In this document: positions 46,253-60,176 of the stretch, one piece after another | Position numbering within the stretch: position 1 is the first letter of the stretch | Layout of the letters: the number at the start of each line of letters is the position of its first letter | Notes under the pieces: generated by a model | Told to the model about the DNA's origin: nothing | Database searches by the model: none | Seen by the model: only the letters and a program-made list of their open reading frames with translations | Translations under genes and position numbers: made by a program | DNA from: Clavelina lepadiformis | Taxonomy: Eukaryota; Chordata; Ascidiacea; Aplousobranchia; Clavelinidae | Direction: 5' to 3' | Length of the DNA stretch: 64,000 nucleotides | Assembly: GCF_947623445.1 (NCBI RefSeq) | Contig: NC_135248.1 | Location: forward strand, 14,579,820-14,643,819

Positions 46253-49200
46253 TTAATTGGACTGGGCTTGCTTGGAGCTGGCATTTGGGCATGGAGTGAG
46301 AAGGTTGGTTATGTCCCACAAAAGCAAATTCACAAATGTAGTATGTATGGCTTTTAAAATCTGAAGGGTTACTCGAAGCAAAAGTACTAGAGCAAGAGTA
46401 GATGCAAGATGTGTCCAGTATTTTTACATCAAACTACTTGTTCTTCCTACCATTTTTGCTTTTAAAAGATTATTGATCTATTAAATACTGGTATATGTTC
46501 TTAAGGGATTCTTTGACAACATTCAAACGATCAGCGAATTCCCGATCGATCCGGTCTTAATCATCATTATTGTTGCTGTTGTGATGTTTATTCTTAGCTT
46601 CGGAGGCTGCATTGGAGCACTCAGGGAGAACATCTGCTTTTTGAAATTTGTGAGTACCGAAAAGTCTTGTTGTGGCTTAACACAGCGAGTTTCATTCTGT
46701 GCAGTTTTCGCGAACTCCTGTACACTTTCATTAATAGTATGGCCTGGTGAGATGAGTAAGACAACTTTTCTTTGCTTCCATCAATCTAATAATCTTCATA
46801 GCTGGCAGAGAAAGTTTTTTTGGCAAAAAAAAGTTTGGTATAATCAGTGCTTTAACTTTTTGTACATCAAAGTATTAGGTGTAGGATGTTGTTGTCTTTG
46901 TAAGAACCCAGTTAAGTTCAAACTAGGAAACTTTACTACATATACTTAAGGCCTAATATTTGTTTTGTGAAAGTCATGTATGATGCATACGCAGCAAGGT
47001 TTTGGTTAAATGTAACAATAAATCTGTGGTAATCTCATATAATTGTTTTGTTTGGTAGACTGTTAGACACTAATGTGATTAATTTCTTTGACGTTGGTTT
47101 CGTTGTTTTTGAGAACATTGCTTATAACTGAGTTGTAGTTTTGCTATTTTCATTATATGTATTCGGGTCTAAGTCAGAAATGTGCAACCAAATGTCGTCA
47201 CGCTTGGGGTAGCAGGGGACTAGTATGCAAATACATCACATGGTTGTGCACTTCTGCGCTAGACCCAATCTAATTATGTCGTTAAGCGTTTGGGTTATCT
47301 ACTCAAGCCAAGCCATCTACCCTTCTAAACGAATAAGTTGTTGAATATTAACAGTCCTATTTTCATTTAAAATTATTGATACCAGCTGACGCCCAAGCAG
47401 TAGATCTAGGTAGACTAGGTCTTTGTATGACGCACATAATAACATGAGACGCCTGATGTCACAATTGGTTAAAAAGTTATAATTAGACTACTACAAGAAG
47501 CATATAATGTCTCATATTGGGCTAGTCTTATCACAACGGTCCAGTGAGATAAATTGTCTGGGCAGCGCAGCTTCTTTTGCTGTGTCGTCTTATTATAATA
47601 AAGAGGCGGATATTTAGGGAAAGAGAAGATGTTGTTTAAATTGCCTGACTGCACGTAAATATTTTCAAACTGTTGCAAGTTTCCCTATCTGACATTTCAA
47701 ATAGCTAGACAGTAAAACATTCCATTTAAAGGACAATTGCAACCTGGTTCATTCATCAAACATTGACGTCAATTGCAACACGCTAATGTTAGTCAGATAC
47801 TAGCTCTACCTAATACAAATAAGCTAAACTATAAAGATAGTGCGTGAACATATATGCATGTCATGTTGCCATTTCCGCTCAAATTTTTCACCCTTCCATT
47901 TGCTTTTATAGTTTTCCGTGTGTCTCGGCGTAATTTTCTTCGCTGAGCTGATAGCCGGTATTCTCGGTTTCGTTTACAAGGATTGGTTCCACTTGCAGTT
48001 CGCCGGATTCGTCAACAAAACTATCAAGGGATACAGAGATGACGTCGATCTCCAGAACATCATTGATTTTTTCCAGGAAAACGTGAGCTTGTCTTTCGCT
48101 CATTTAGGGGTTGTTTCGCTGTATGCGTGTTGTAACCCGACTCCTATCTGCAGGATCGACCCATTTTCGGGGATCCCATGTGGTAATTATAGTGCTGGAT
48201 AATCTGGGAAGGTTAAGAAAGTGCAACGGCGACGGGCACAAATGTTAATAGGACGGTGCTGCTATTGCCATATGGCAGTCACACGTGATAATAATTCTAA
48301 CTATCTGACATCATATAGTCCTGAAAAGTTACTGTACTTGGCTAATTTCCATCAAATGCGTCCTGTCCGGAATAACCAAGTAGTTGTGATTTGCCGTTAA
48401 GACACAAGCCCACAAATATATGCCAATTGCAAGACAAACAAACGCCTCCCATTCAACGAATATTTGCTGTCTTCTCCAAAAGTAAAGAACTTGTTAAACG
48501 TACTGGATTAACGCGCCAGCAATAAACTGTTGTTATCGGCAGCTGCAATGCTGTGGCGGCGACATTGGACCATCGGACTGGGACAACAACGTCTATTTCA
48601 AGTGCAATTCGGTCGTGATGGTGAACGGGCTCAACTACACCCCTGTCGAAGCCTGCGGGGTTCCCTTCTCTTGTTGTCTTCCGTCCACCCAAGCCGACGT
48701 CATCAACACTCAGTGTGGTTACAGCGTTCGACTTGATGACGAGGTGGGTTTGCGCAAAGTTGAAAGTAAGTTTCACCTTTTTCGACTAAAGGAACCGCGT
48801 TCATCCCGTTTCAAACACATTTTTGCCCTATAGGCTACTTTTTCGTTGTACGTTTCCCATATATTCCCACCGTTTTCGCTAGACACGTGAACAAACTGTT
48901 TGCGAACTTGTGCGTTAGCGCACGTCACTGGTGCTGTCCGTGACGCAACATGCACGTGTAAGGTATGCCTCTGTTACGCATTATGCATTGTTGTTAACAT
49001 ATAATGCGATTTACTTTGATGCCATGTGACTGGCCGTGCACAGCTTAATAATAAATCGAAATCGGTTTAAAGGCAAGATACGATCAATGTTCCCTCTAAG
49101 CTGCGCGCGTGCGCAAATGCGCACTGCTGACACGATCTCCGCGCACAGAAAATCTGTGTTGCGCACAAGAAAATAAGCCAACCTGAATTAAAAATAGAAT

Positions 49201-50195
49201 AAACGCATAATAATGGCCACAGTGCGCACGTGGCACGTCTGATGTTGCTCACAGTGGTCCAAGGGACCGCTCAGAGAGTTAGTGTGTTTGCTCAGACTCG
49301 TGAAAAATTAGAGGGAACATTGGATACGATCCATGTCAACTTTTGATCTTTTGCATTTACGACGCATTAAACTTTTAAATTTGGCGATGAACTGAAAGAG
49401 ATAGAATTAACTGCCGCTTGGAAATAGTGGCTTTCAATTTAATAACGCTATGTTAGGGTCCATTTGACGCTGACCTAACAGCAGGTGTCTAGTGCAACTA
49501 CGTCTTGTCTTCTCAACACTTTCCTAACCCGGGCCCATATACTCGCCTTTATCTTTCAGATCTTCAACCAGGACGGTATCTACACGACAGGATGTATATC
49601 CAGCTTTGAGGAGTTTCTCAGAACAAACTTATACACGGTGGCCGGTGTCTTTATAGGCGTGGCACTTATGCAGGTAATAGAACCATATTTTAAGTCGGTA
49701 CCGTATCACTGTAGGCTACGTTAAGAACTAATTAATTATAAAAATTAGGGTTGCACTGTTTGATTGATAGACAACATACAATCGGCTTTAACAACCATTT
49801 TGCCAATAAATAATAATTGTTGGTCATTCACGAAAGGATCCTATCATTATGACATCATTATGATATTTTTTGGATAAAATGCACCCGTTGTTGTTTTGCG
49901 AGTTCATCTGGGGCCATGCGAATGTTTTCAACAAAACCTCGTGTTATTTGAACTAAAAGAAGCAGAACTTTTTCACCGTGAAATTAAAATTTAGATTGTA
50001 GGCAGCCGATTAATCGGAATATGGTGATTTTCCATGCCCGGGCACTCGTTAATCGACCATTCCATGCATCCTTTGTGGTTTTTCCGAACAAAACTGCAAA
50101 AATTTCAAGTTTTATCATCACTTTTCCAGATCATTCCCATCTGCTTCGCCCAGAACCTCATCAGCGACATCCAGGCAGTGAAGATGGGCTGGTAA
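46253..50195 (+). CDS. Tetraspanin of the TspanC8 class (TSPAN5/14/17-like), first exon missing
   Basis: Exons, all in phase 0: 46253-46303, 46506-46649, 47912-48082, 48543-48743, 49560-49673, 50130-50195 (TAA), giving 248 residues. They encode the end of TM1 (LIGLGLLGAGIWAWSEK), TM2 with GGCIGALREN, TM3 (FSVCLGVIFFAELIAGILGF), and a large extracellular loop with YRDDVDLQNIIDFFQ, the CCG motif LQCCGG, PFSCC and eight cysteines in all. TM4 and the tail AQNLISDIQAVKMGW follow. Eight loop cysteines and the AQNL.SDI.AV tail place it with vertebrate TSPAN5/14/17, which escort the protease ADAM10 to the cell surface and so affect Notch cleavage. Exon boundaries match that family. The N-terminal exon was not recognised. 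Confidence 0.93.
49085..49322 (+). mobile_element. hAT-type MITE copy 1 (238 bp), in a tetraspanin intron
   Basis: Ends CAATGTTCCCTCTAA / TTAGAGGGAACATTG. The 8-bp duplication GATACGAT is at 49077-49084 and 49323-49330. Interior GC-rich with tgcgcgcgtgcgcaaatgcgc. Lies between tetraspanin exons 48543-48743 and 49560-49673, in the opposite orientation to the copy at 56838. Confidence 0.95.
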
Positions 50196-53100
50196 CGTTT
50201 GTTCTTCACCTTGTAAATGATCGTAGCGGCGGATGCGTCTTTAGCTTAATATGTTGTGTTTTTCTAACCATTAATACTTTCCGCAAATTGTAGTAACCTT
50301 TCGTCTGTTGCACGATTTTTGCTCTGTTCGTTTCTTTGGTTCTTTACCAAGCTGTCTCAACGAGGTTTGCTGTAAGGTGTAATGTACCTCTTTTTACACA
50401 ACCACATCTTCAAACCGGAACAAACCTGCTTGTAGTTGTATCGTCTTTTAAGATACACATGTATGGTTTCAACGTCATTATGACACAAACTTCTTCTGAA
50501 AATGTGTTATTCCTAAACCTTTCAATTTCTATGGAAAGTGATTGTCACAGGGCTCCGGAAATCCCGCAACGTTCAACAATTTGTCGAAGATTGAATTGTA
50601 GTTCTGCTTAAAGATCAACACCAGATTAGCGGACATAAGCCTAACCCGATGTACCTTAGCGGTTTAACCGAATAGGCTTAAATATAGAGGAAGCTTGCCA
50701 TGTTAAAGACCTATTGTTCCGTTTTTTTGCCTGTTAGTTAACAATTCGCAGTGACACTGGCTTTGCATAATCTGTGAATACGTTCTAGTGCTTTGTTCTA
50801 TAGCATTTCTACTAATATTAGCTGACATGCGCTTAGATTTTAACATTGATACCAATACTAATCCTGTGCGTTGGGTTGAAACTTGCGTATTAAGACTTGG
50901 CTGCCTTTCCTTGCTTCTGCTTTCTTCTTATCGTAGGCTCGTTGCAAATTTCTATGCTTTTAGTGTTTCTGACATCACTTGCCGTTTCTGTTTAAACTTG
51001 AATCATGAGACCCCTTTGCTTGCTTGCTTGCTGCTTTTCCTGTTTAGATTCTAGTTTTTGATCAAGTTTGATGAACAAATACCTGATGATGATTCTTTTT
51101 AACAGGCTGTCACGTGGTTACTGATTTTATCTACCAGTCTTCACAAGCCAAAAAGAGTTTTGTGTTTCGAAAATTATTTTTCACTTACGTTTGTGACGAT
51201 CAATTTCAAATCGACCAAAGTTTGTGGTGTATTTTCTAATATTAATGTAATTTCCTAGAATTTCGGCTTGTTTTTCGTTATAAGATCCAAACGTTTGTTT
51301 ATTAAAGTTAAAATTTTGTGTTTACAGTTTTCTCCGGTTCTCGAGTTGAACGCATGCGCACTGTAACTACAACATATAGTCACAGTTTAAACTATTTAGA
51401 CGGTGGTCTTACTGTTGGCATGAACATTTTTACGCATCGCGTATTGAGTTATCTTTTTGTTAATTTTTCTGTACCTTCTTTTCACCATTTCAAGTTGTTT
51501 TGCTTATATTGTAAAAAAACATTTTGTACTCGTCGTACTGCGTGTTTGTAGGAATACCGGCCGTACTTATCACACCGGGTCGCTTGGCCACCAAATAACT
51601 CTGTTTTTTGTACAGTACACAAATATATTGCGTTGTATAGTCATTGGTATTACTTTTACACTGCGTGAACACTTTGTTGATGGTATTTTCAAACGTATTA
51701 GACAATATGTAATAGTTGACGCGCATTGAAGTGTTGCTTATTGTAAATCATGTCATCTATTTCATCCTGTGCACCAACCAATGTACAAATGGAATTCAAC
51801 TACCGTCAGACTGCAGCAAGGGCGTCCACTTCACATTTTCCAGATAGGCCAAAATAAAGCATAAGCAGTAGAACTATGACCACTCGAAGGTAGTCTATTA
51901 CAACACAAAAGTTTCTGACTGAGAGCACAGACGCTATATTGGTGTCATTTCCATCAAAAATCTGGCAATGGACTCGAACCACATAATTTCGCAACCTCAA
52001 AAGCCGACAGCGTAGTACGCACGTGCTAACTTTTTGATTTTCCGAGAATCAAAAATTTATATTCGGGGCAATGATATTTAAAACAAAACTTATTAAGTCA
52101 GACAGGAAGTAGGCAAGTAGCAAAAGAGTTAAAAATATTTTGCAGACACCCTTGAACCTAACACGTTATTTCTACATAAAGACAAATTTTTATTAAGGTA
52201 CAGGTATAAAATGATTCAAAGTTAAATGTTAGGAAAGATTTTAAGCATTTCAAAATATTCTCGGACAATCTGAAGGCAAGGTGTTTGATGAAAAATAGAA
52301 AACAGATAAGCTCTTTTAATCCATTTAGCATTTTAGCCACTGATAGCACGAAATGTAGAAAATAAACTCAGGGAATTTGTGTCTACAAAAGTACAAGATA
52401 TCTATGAGCACGATGAAGATTTGATTTACTGTACAAAGAATATTGAAAATAATAAAATTGACAGAGCAAAGGGGAGTATCGTTTTGTGCTCGTCTCCGCC
52501 ATTCGTAAACAAATTTCAGCTAGGACTAAAAAGACTTTTGCTTTCAGTATTATGCGCTACATTAACAATTATGTAAACAGACAACATTTTAGTAGGCTAG
52601 AAATTATGCGGATATGATCCGTTGTGTATAAATAGTTAGGTCTTCAATAAAAGTTAGTGAATGCCGATTAAGACGTGAAAAAATGTCTTTTTATTTTTGT
52701 AAACATATCTTCTATTTTGCGGTAAAGACTAAAGAGTTCAGAGTGTGGCCATAGTAGAAAGTGTAGCAACAGCATCACGAGGTTCAGTAAAGTGCGTACT
52801 GAACTTTTTTATCTTCACGCCAATTTATAATGAATTAACAATGAATCACAATTTCTAGCCTAGGCCGGAAACCGTGGCCTTTTTCAATGAGATTTCGGGG
52901 ATGCAAGACGGTTAATATCTATGTGCAAGAAAGTGTATTATGTTATCGGTAATAAGCACAAAGCCTATAGCTACCGTTATGCCAAAACTTGCTTCTTTCT
53001 ATCTTTGCAAATACGATTTCTCGTCGAAAACTACTGTACTTTTCAGTCACTTGAGGATGTTCACATCAAACAGTTTGTTGAAATTGTAGCTTTGTGCAGC

Positions 53101-54256
53101 AACTCGCATGTTTATTGTTATTCTAGTGGATTTTTTCAGTGGCCGGGAAGTATTGAACTTTATTTTGCTTTGTTTCAAGGCATGGAATAATTCATTTGTT
53201 ATTTCAATGCAGAAAGCGATAAGTGAAAGCGATATATATATTATAGTGCTCTTGAAATTTTGGCAAACAAGCTTGACAAAATTTTGACTGAGAAATCATT
53301 AACATGCCTTCTACATTAAAACTTGTCTCAACAAAGAAAAAACACAAAAGTAAGCAAGTAGTGTTGTGTGTTGTACTGTTAGTAAGAAATCAAAAATGGA
53401 AATCAAAGTAGTGTTGTGATGTGTGATGGTTGGAAAATATATATATAGCAACTTTTGAAGAAGAATCATGCGTGCAGGCAAAAGCTAAAATCTTGGCATG
53501 ACTGCGTGCCGGTTTGCATAGGATAGTCGTTTTCCGCAAGATCTTGGGTGTGCAAAACAAGCAAAACTGACAAGTTTGAGGACGCAGAAATGCTGGAACG
53601 CACGAGAAGTGCACACTTAGGATTTTACGGAAATATACGCAGAGGTTGAAAGTGGAGTGCAAAAAAGTTCTGTTCAAGTCATTAAGTGCTAAATTAAATC
53701 TCAAAGTGCCCACTGAAGCTAACGAATAAACAGTATTGGGTGTGCCTTTGCCAAACTGTGCAGTCTGTACTCTGGACAGCTTGTACTGGAAACTCAGTTG
53801 TTTGCATGTAGGTCATAAATCCTCATATGCTTCCAAATGCACGGTATGCATCTGCTTAGATCCATGTGTTCCACATTATGGACAGATTTCTAAATCATTG
53901 GCAAAAAAATGTGCGCTTTGAAATTTTTCTGGGTTTAGTGTTGAATTGAAACTTATGAAATGGTAAAACTTTTATGAATTCTGTCACCTTATCGGACTAC
54001 AACATGAACCTGAGTCTTTTCAAAAATAAGCCAGACATTTCTTCATTTTTTACATATATAGTTAACTTAACTTTTTACTTTGAACTACATACTAGTGTAT
54101 TTAAGAGTATGATGCAAATACTGTATAAGTGTATATATACATATATATCATATATATGTGTGTGTTGAAAGCAAACTGCACATAGTGATTGTGATCTATA
54201 TAAGCACGGTCAATTCAAGTGAACCTAGTGAAAACCATTTTGATCATTCATTTTAG
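50196..54256. other. 4 kb without recognised gene
   Basis: AT-rich. Holds the tetraspanin 3' UTR, and the missing first exon(s) of LDLRAP1 should be here. A block at about 52747-52840 resembles 38671-38760 (ccatagt, cacgaggt, ttcacgcc, atttataat), suggesting a dispersed repeat. tatata-rich DNA lies at 54120-54165. Confidence 0.4.
53510..53625 (+). repeat. Dispersed repeat copy B
   Basis: Direct-orientation relative of 45285-45420, best preserved over cgttttccgcaagatcttgggtg. Family unknown. Confidence 0.55.
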
Positions 54257-57200
54257 AACTAAATGAAAATTGGATGGAAATAAAACCTGCCGTTGCAGAA
54301 GGACTAAAATTCACTGCAAAATACATCGGCATGACCTTGGTTGACTCGCCCAAAGGAGAAGAGATAGCGTCTGCTGCCATCAAAAGAATCGTTGACACGG
54401 TTTGTTTTTTTAGTAAATTGGCAACTATATTTGGTAACTGGTTTTTGTGTGAAGATGTTGTTCTTGTGTTCTTATAGAACAAGGCGTGTGGCAAGAATTC
54501 TGAAATTGTTTTGCTTACCATTTCTCCAAAAGGAATTCACGTCAAAAACGCAACAAATGATGAAGTGTTGTATGACATTGACATCACACGGTTTGTCACA
54601 TGGTTGCTTTTGTTTTTGTTTAACCGTGACATTTCTATTTTTATGATATAAGTTCATATAAATCTTTTCTGCTTACACCACACTGTCTGCCAAAATTTTT
54701 TAAAAACTGTTACCACACTTTCAGAATATCCTTCTGCACTGCTGACAAGATACATGGCAAAGTGTTTGGGTACGTTGCTCAAAATCCCTCAACTGAAGCA
54801 TTTGAATGTCATGGTTACATGTTAGGAAACAGAAAAGAGGTTTGATTTGTATGTTGTAAAAATTTAATACAGTCTGGAGATGATTGGTGAATACTGCCAT
54901 ATTCTGTAATGCACATCAAGGACTTAAGTATGGAATACTGAAGGATATAATGTATATATATCTGTAATGTTTTACTTGACAATAAAATGGCTATAGTTGT
55001 GTCTATATCTATGCTTATTTCTTTTCTAATGCAATTGAAACAGTTATGACGTATATTAGTTTGCACGATTGTATTTCTATGACTGAATATGGTGCTTCCT
55101 GTTCACCAGTGTGATGATTCCCCTAGCATGGGCTTTTAAGCGTGTTGACGTTGTGCCTTTGTTAACCATACATAGGGATATTTTAAGAATAGAAGGCGTG
55201 TCATTATGATTTTCGCTATAAGTAGGGATAATGATTGAGGTGGAGGCCATTTTATTACGCATATAAACCTTGTCAATAACCATACTTGTCATTCAAATAA
55301 CTAGGTTATAAAATAAGTTCATTCGCTATTTTTTGAACAGGCACAGTCGTTGACATTAACAGTCGCTCAGGCGTTTCGTATCGCTTACGACGTTTGTAAA
55401 AACGACGAAGATGTCTCCGACCTTCTTGTTTCAACCAATCACAGATCCGGCGATTCTTCTCCAAGTGTGTCTGGTGAAAAAAAGTGAGTTGGTAAAACCA
55501 ACACCATTCTCATTTTATCATGTTTTAAGGAAAGGTTTAGTGGCTCTTCAAGCAGGTTTCAGTTTTTTATGGTTGAAAGGAAAAAGAACTAGTTGAGGGG
55601 TCCAGCATGTTTGTGTTGAGACGTTTAATGTCGAAATTTCTTTCTTACATTGCAGACAGCTTTTTATTTTGTAAAAATTTAATCGTATCAAAATGCTGGA
55701 GTTTAATTATCGTTTCAGGCCGATGCACAACATCTATCACAGTATCGCAGATTCCAGATACAAAAGGTGAGAATTTATCTGGAATAATTTGTTAATTAAA
55801 AATTGATGTATTTACATTTGTAATAAAATATTCATGAAATATTAATTATTTTGATCAAACCTCCGAAGCTGAATTAGTACGACAGCCAAATCATGCTTTG
55901 AATCGATATTTCCAGATTATCAGATTCCTTTGAAGTCTCAGCCCAGGTAGTTGCAAAAGATACAACAATGACAGACAACATCGCAAAGGACACTCCTTCA
56001 CTAGAAGGTAATAGATTGTGTGTTGTGCTTTAGGTTATGCTTGACTGCTCTATGTCTACTTACCTATCCATTGTCCTGGTCGTCCTCACCGTAACAAACA
56101 TCCTGCCATTATGAAAAATATCAGCGTGGTTTCTGTAGTTTAAAAATATACTGGTTGGCCTTCAGTAAAAATGAAGGCTCTTGTGATGATCAAAACATTG
56201 TAACACTGTAATTTGCATTTTTAAATATGTTTGATATATTAGCAATCCAAATTATTAGATTAATCAACTGTGGTTCTAATTAATTCTTTAAGTCTATAGC
56301 GTTTTTACCATCATTTAATTCGATTTACTTTAACATCGTGACACATCTTGTGTTTTGTTGTCAAATGAAATTCCCATGGTGGACATTTGTTATTTTATCC
56401 TTAAATTGAAGTTGCGTATTTCTGTTGGTGCCATCCACTTAAGAATTCTCCAAACTCTTTGTGGTTTTAGAGAGCGAGATAACTTTGCCCGCAAGATTTG
56501 CAATGAAACCTGCGCAAGTTGCAAAGGAAAAGAGCTCAAATTGTCCGCCTGTTTCAATAGTTCCACCACCGAGCACAAAAGGTAACCCGTCATTATTGGC
56601 TTTTGTCTGCTACCATTCACCTATACTCTGGCTCACTTTGACCTTCTGCTGTTAGTGTATCAACAAAAAGCACTTGTTGCTATTTTTGACTGTCGCGTGA
56701 CATTTTTCATGTCAGCTTCGGCAAACAACATACATTTTTGAGTTATACTGTGGCAGTTATTATTAACTTGTAATGGAGGTTTCACATTTAAAGAAATACT
56801 ATCAGGCAATGTTAAACATAACAAAAATAGTCATAATCAATGTTCCCTCTAATTTTTCACGAGTCTGAGCAAACACACTAACTCCCTGAGCGGTCCCTTG
56901 GACCACTGTGAGCAACATCAGACAGACGTGCGCACTGTGGCCATTATTATGCGTTTATTCTATTTTTAATTCAGGTTGGCTTATTTTCTTGTGCGCAACA
57001 CAGATTTTCTGTGCGCGGAGACCGTGTCAGCAGTGCGCATTTGCGCACGCGCGCAGCTTAGAGGGAACATTGGTCATAATAGAATCCAGGAAAAAATCAT
57101 AATAAAACAGCTCGTCTGATATCAACCAAACTTCATGTCATGTCTGATTAAGAATCATAGAAGTGGTAGGATACGCTGATTACCATCAACATCTTATTTA

Positions 57201-58297
57201 CTGATAAATCCCATGAGAAGTGAAAACGTTAGTGATTGAAGCAACAGATTGCATTGTTCTTGCATAGTCAATACATTGATTTCTACGAAGGTATAATTTA
57301 TAATGTGGTGGAGCTTCATTAAATTTCATCTCATGCTGTCTCTCCCAGCTGTATTATGTTGTATCTGCTGCTGTTGTATCTATGGTTAAGAGCTAAAAAG
57401 TTGTAGTTAATAAACAATTCTATCATTTTATAAATAGGAAAAGCATCGTCACGTTCGAGGGTGACACCCACGGCTAATCTTATCGATATTTCTCTAAGCA
57501 CTGAGATCGACAAAGAAAATCTCTCTGAAGACAAACAGGTACCGTGGTAACTACCAGGGTTGCACTGGTTATTTGGCAGATTTTATTCGCAGCAATATCA
57601 AATGCTTGTCTTCGCATAAGCAATACCTCGTTATATGCTCATAAAAAACTTGTTTGCATTCTGTGTGCCATATGAATACTTTTAACCAGGTGCTTGATAT
57701 TATTGGAAATAATTGAAAAAGAACTTACTACCATGTGGTTAAGGCTTGAATAATTTTTAATCGGCTAACTTGCTTATTGGTGCTGCCTTAGTAATTAAAA
57801 ATGTTCAAGAATAAACCACAACCTACAGATATTTCTATTCTTCTTTCACGGCTTATTTTTGATTGAAGTCAGCTATTTCTGAAGCTAATTTTGTGTCTGT
57901 GCTTGCTTGTTTCACTATCACATTGATATTTCTCAACAACTCATACTTTTTTCGACAGGCAGCTGAAAATGAAGATCTAGATTTGGATTTTGCTGAGTAA
58001 GTGCTGTATGTATGAATGCAAATAATAGAAAGTCATTGAATGAATCTAAAATTCAAAATCGAAACGGAAATAAAAATGAATAAATAATAGATTTCACAAT
58101 AGAAATGAAATAAAACCTCAAATCAGATTATAAAATGAACAAAAATATCAAAACATTACATGGCCAAGTATTACAAAAAAACATAGCAGTATTATAGGCT
58201 ATTAAAGACCATTAATGTTTTTTGTTCTTTCCTGGTGAAAGGAAGAATCTGAACAAGTTAAATTCTTCACAGGCTTGCACTCTCACGAACAAAGTAA
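54257..58297 (+). CDS. LDLRAP1: LDLRAP1/ARH clathrin adaptor (PTB domain), first exon missing
   Basis: Exons 54257-54399, 54478-54590, 54725-54839, 55341-55483, 55719-55766, 55916-56007, 56471-56581, 57438-57538, 57959-57996, 58273-58297 join in phase: 308 residues plus stop. A PTB/PID domain fills the first ~140 residues: FTAKYIGMTLVDSPKGEE, AAIKRIV, ISPKGIHV, ISFCTADKIHGKVFGYVA, ECHGYML, LTLTVAQAFRIAYDV. It binds NPxY tails of LDL-receptor-family proteins. The tail has NLIDIS, like a clathrin box but without the usual final acid, and ends DLDLDFAELALSRTK, which fits the ARH AP-2 beta-appendage motif (F-x2-L-x3-R after acidic residues). So it links receptors to clathrin and AP-2 in endocytosis. 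The start exon was not found upstream. A 235-bp MITE sits in the intron after 56581. Confidence 0.93.
56838..57072 (-). mobile_element. hAT-type MITE copy 2 (235 bp), in an LDLRAP1 intron
   Basis: Same family as 49085-49322, inverted relative to it and nearly identical over most of its length. The 8-bp duplication GTCATAAT is at 56830-56837 and 57073-57080. No coding capacity. Confidence 0.95.
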
Positions 58298-60085
58298 AGA
58301 GGGAGCAGCATCCACGAATGCGTCGAATTACTTCATTTGAGTGAAGATTGACGCTCTATGACAAATGGCCGCCTGCACTTCACTATACAAGCATCCTATA
58401 CACATTTGTATTATTTCTATGTATTGATTGTCGCTCGTGGTTGCAAGTCATAAATCGGTGTTTACCTATTGCATTAGGCCTCTTAATCATATACCAAACT
58501 CATATTCAAAATTTTAAATGCCATGTTTTTGCATTTTTTTGTTTGTTACTTCAAAATCATTCACATGTACTGTCTAATATTTCCATGTTTTAATAATGAC
58601 TTTGCTGATGTCGTTTACACAGTTTCCTATCATGGTTTTTACATCGTTTCTACTCGCATTTTTACAATGAACAAGGATGGCAGGTTTATATTCCTCCAAA
58701 ACAGAAATTGTTACACCTTGTTATCTAAATCATGATCACAATACTTGAATTTCATATAATTCATGATTTACGCCACTATTTTATGAGGTCGAATATCTAC
58801 ATATGCCTGCATTACCTATACAGCTGTAAAGCTGATTCTTTCTCATGCACATTGTTTTTATTTTGGTACTATATTGCATGTAGTGCTGGTAGGGTGTCAG
58901 TTGTTCACCAGCGTTTTCTAGTATTTACTCATTTCTTTGTAAAATTTCTTAAGAATATTCGTTTTGAAGTACAACTATGCTATTACAGTATTTTGAATGA
59001 TTCATACACTTCCTTGTAGTTTTTCAATTTGAAATTTTCTGGAAGTTTCTGAAATTTTGTTTGTTAGCTCATGATCACGTGATGCTGCTGAACCAACCAC
59101 AAGTCTGTTCGATTATATTCACTGTAAACTTCTGCTATGGTGCTGGTACCTACCGCTTTACTCTGTTCTTAATCAAGGACATTTTTACCTGTGCAGTATG
59201 AGCTTTTTTGAATGATTTTACTGAAAAAATCAATTTTTTTCTTATTTTGTGAACATATTTTCATCATCGAGTTATATCGAAATAGCTTCAAATTTCTTTC
59301 TTCATCCTAACCAAGATATTTACTGATCTCTCTTATCTGCTTTGCATTCACCCATTTCTATTTGTTGACACTCAACATATTACGCATTTTATCATCACAC
59401 ATTTCCATTGCTTTGGCATTTAATAAACTGTGCCACATAACAAAGTTTGCTAAGTTTTCGCACCACTCAAGGTTAAACGTTTTCGAAGGGTCTTGAAATA
59501 GTGTCATGAAAAATTTTAAATTAAATCGGGAATATTAGCATTGTCAGTGCTTTTTTTGGCGACTAAACTTCGATTGGCAGCAATGGAAAACATCACGATA
59601 CTCTGTCCGAGTTAGGTTCTTTAGGCTTGGCTGCTTTTTTCCAGTCGTCAATCATTAGTGACCGTTTTTGTCACATCGTACAGTAACAAAGTCTTTCTTA
59701 ACGGTGAATTAACGGTTAACAAGCGACTATGGTGCAAGTTACGATGGAAACTCATTTTTTATATTTTTAATTTTTATATCATTGTGCCAGTTTTCCGAAC
59801 TTTTCATCTAATATCTGGACCACTGACCAGGACCAAGTGCCCAAAGGAATTCCAACAGTAGCATCTCTGGGCATCAAACACGGCAACACCTTTTTGTAAG
59901 CTCAGCCCACTAACTACTCAGCTACCAAGCCTACTACGAAACGTTTTCACGTGCGATTCGACATGAATAACAACCATTTTAATTCATGAAAGTTTTTCTG
60001 TTCAACACCAAGTTCGCCGACTTACGTGCAAATGTTTTCGGGTTTCACACATTCAACGGAATTATACTTAACGCTAGGTGACGCC
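58298..60085. other. LDLRAP1 3' region and spacer
   Basis: AT-rich with no coding sequence recognised. AATAAA at 59422-59427 is a possible polyadenylation signal. A tRNA-like segment on the minus strand at about 59840-59935 has A-box-like tagctgagtagttag and B-box-like gtgtttgatgccc, hinting at a tRNA-derived SINE. Confidence 0.35.
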
Positions 60086-60176
60086 CTACCATGTGAATTC
60101 TGCGAAAACGTACCCAGAAGTGTCGAGCGAAAAACCTCCAACATGGCAAGCGGCAAATTCGTACCGGCGATACTTC

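Noticed and set aside
48453-48776. 107-codon minus-strand frame
   Set aside because: Antisense of the tetraspanin large-loop exon.
51958-52030. tRNA-like sequence on the minus strand (ggttcgagtcc)
   Set aside because: A B-box-like phrase is present but acceptor and D arms do not pair and the A box is poor.
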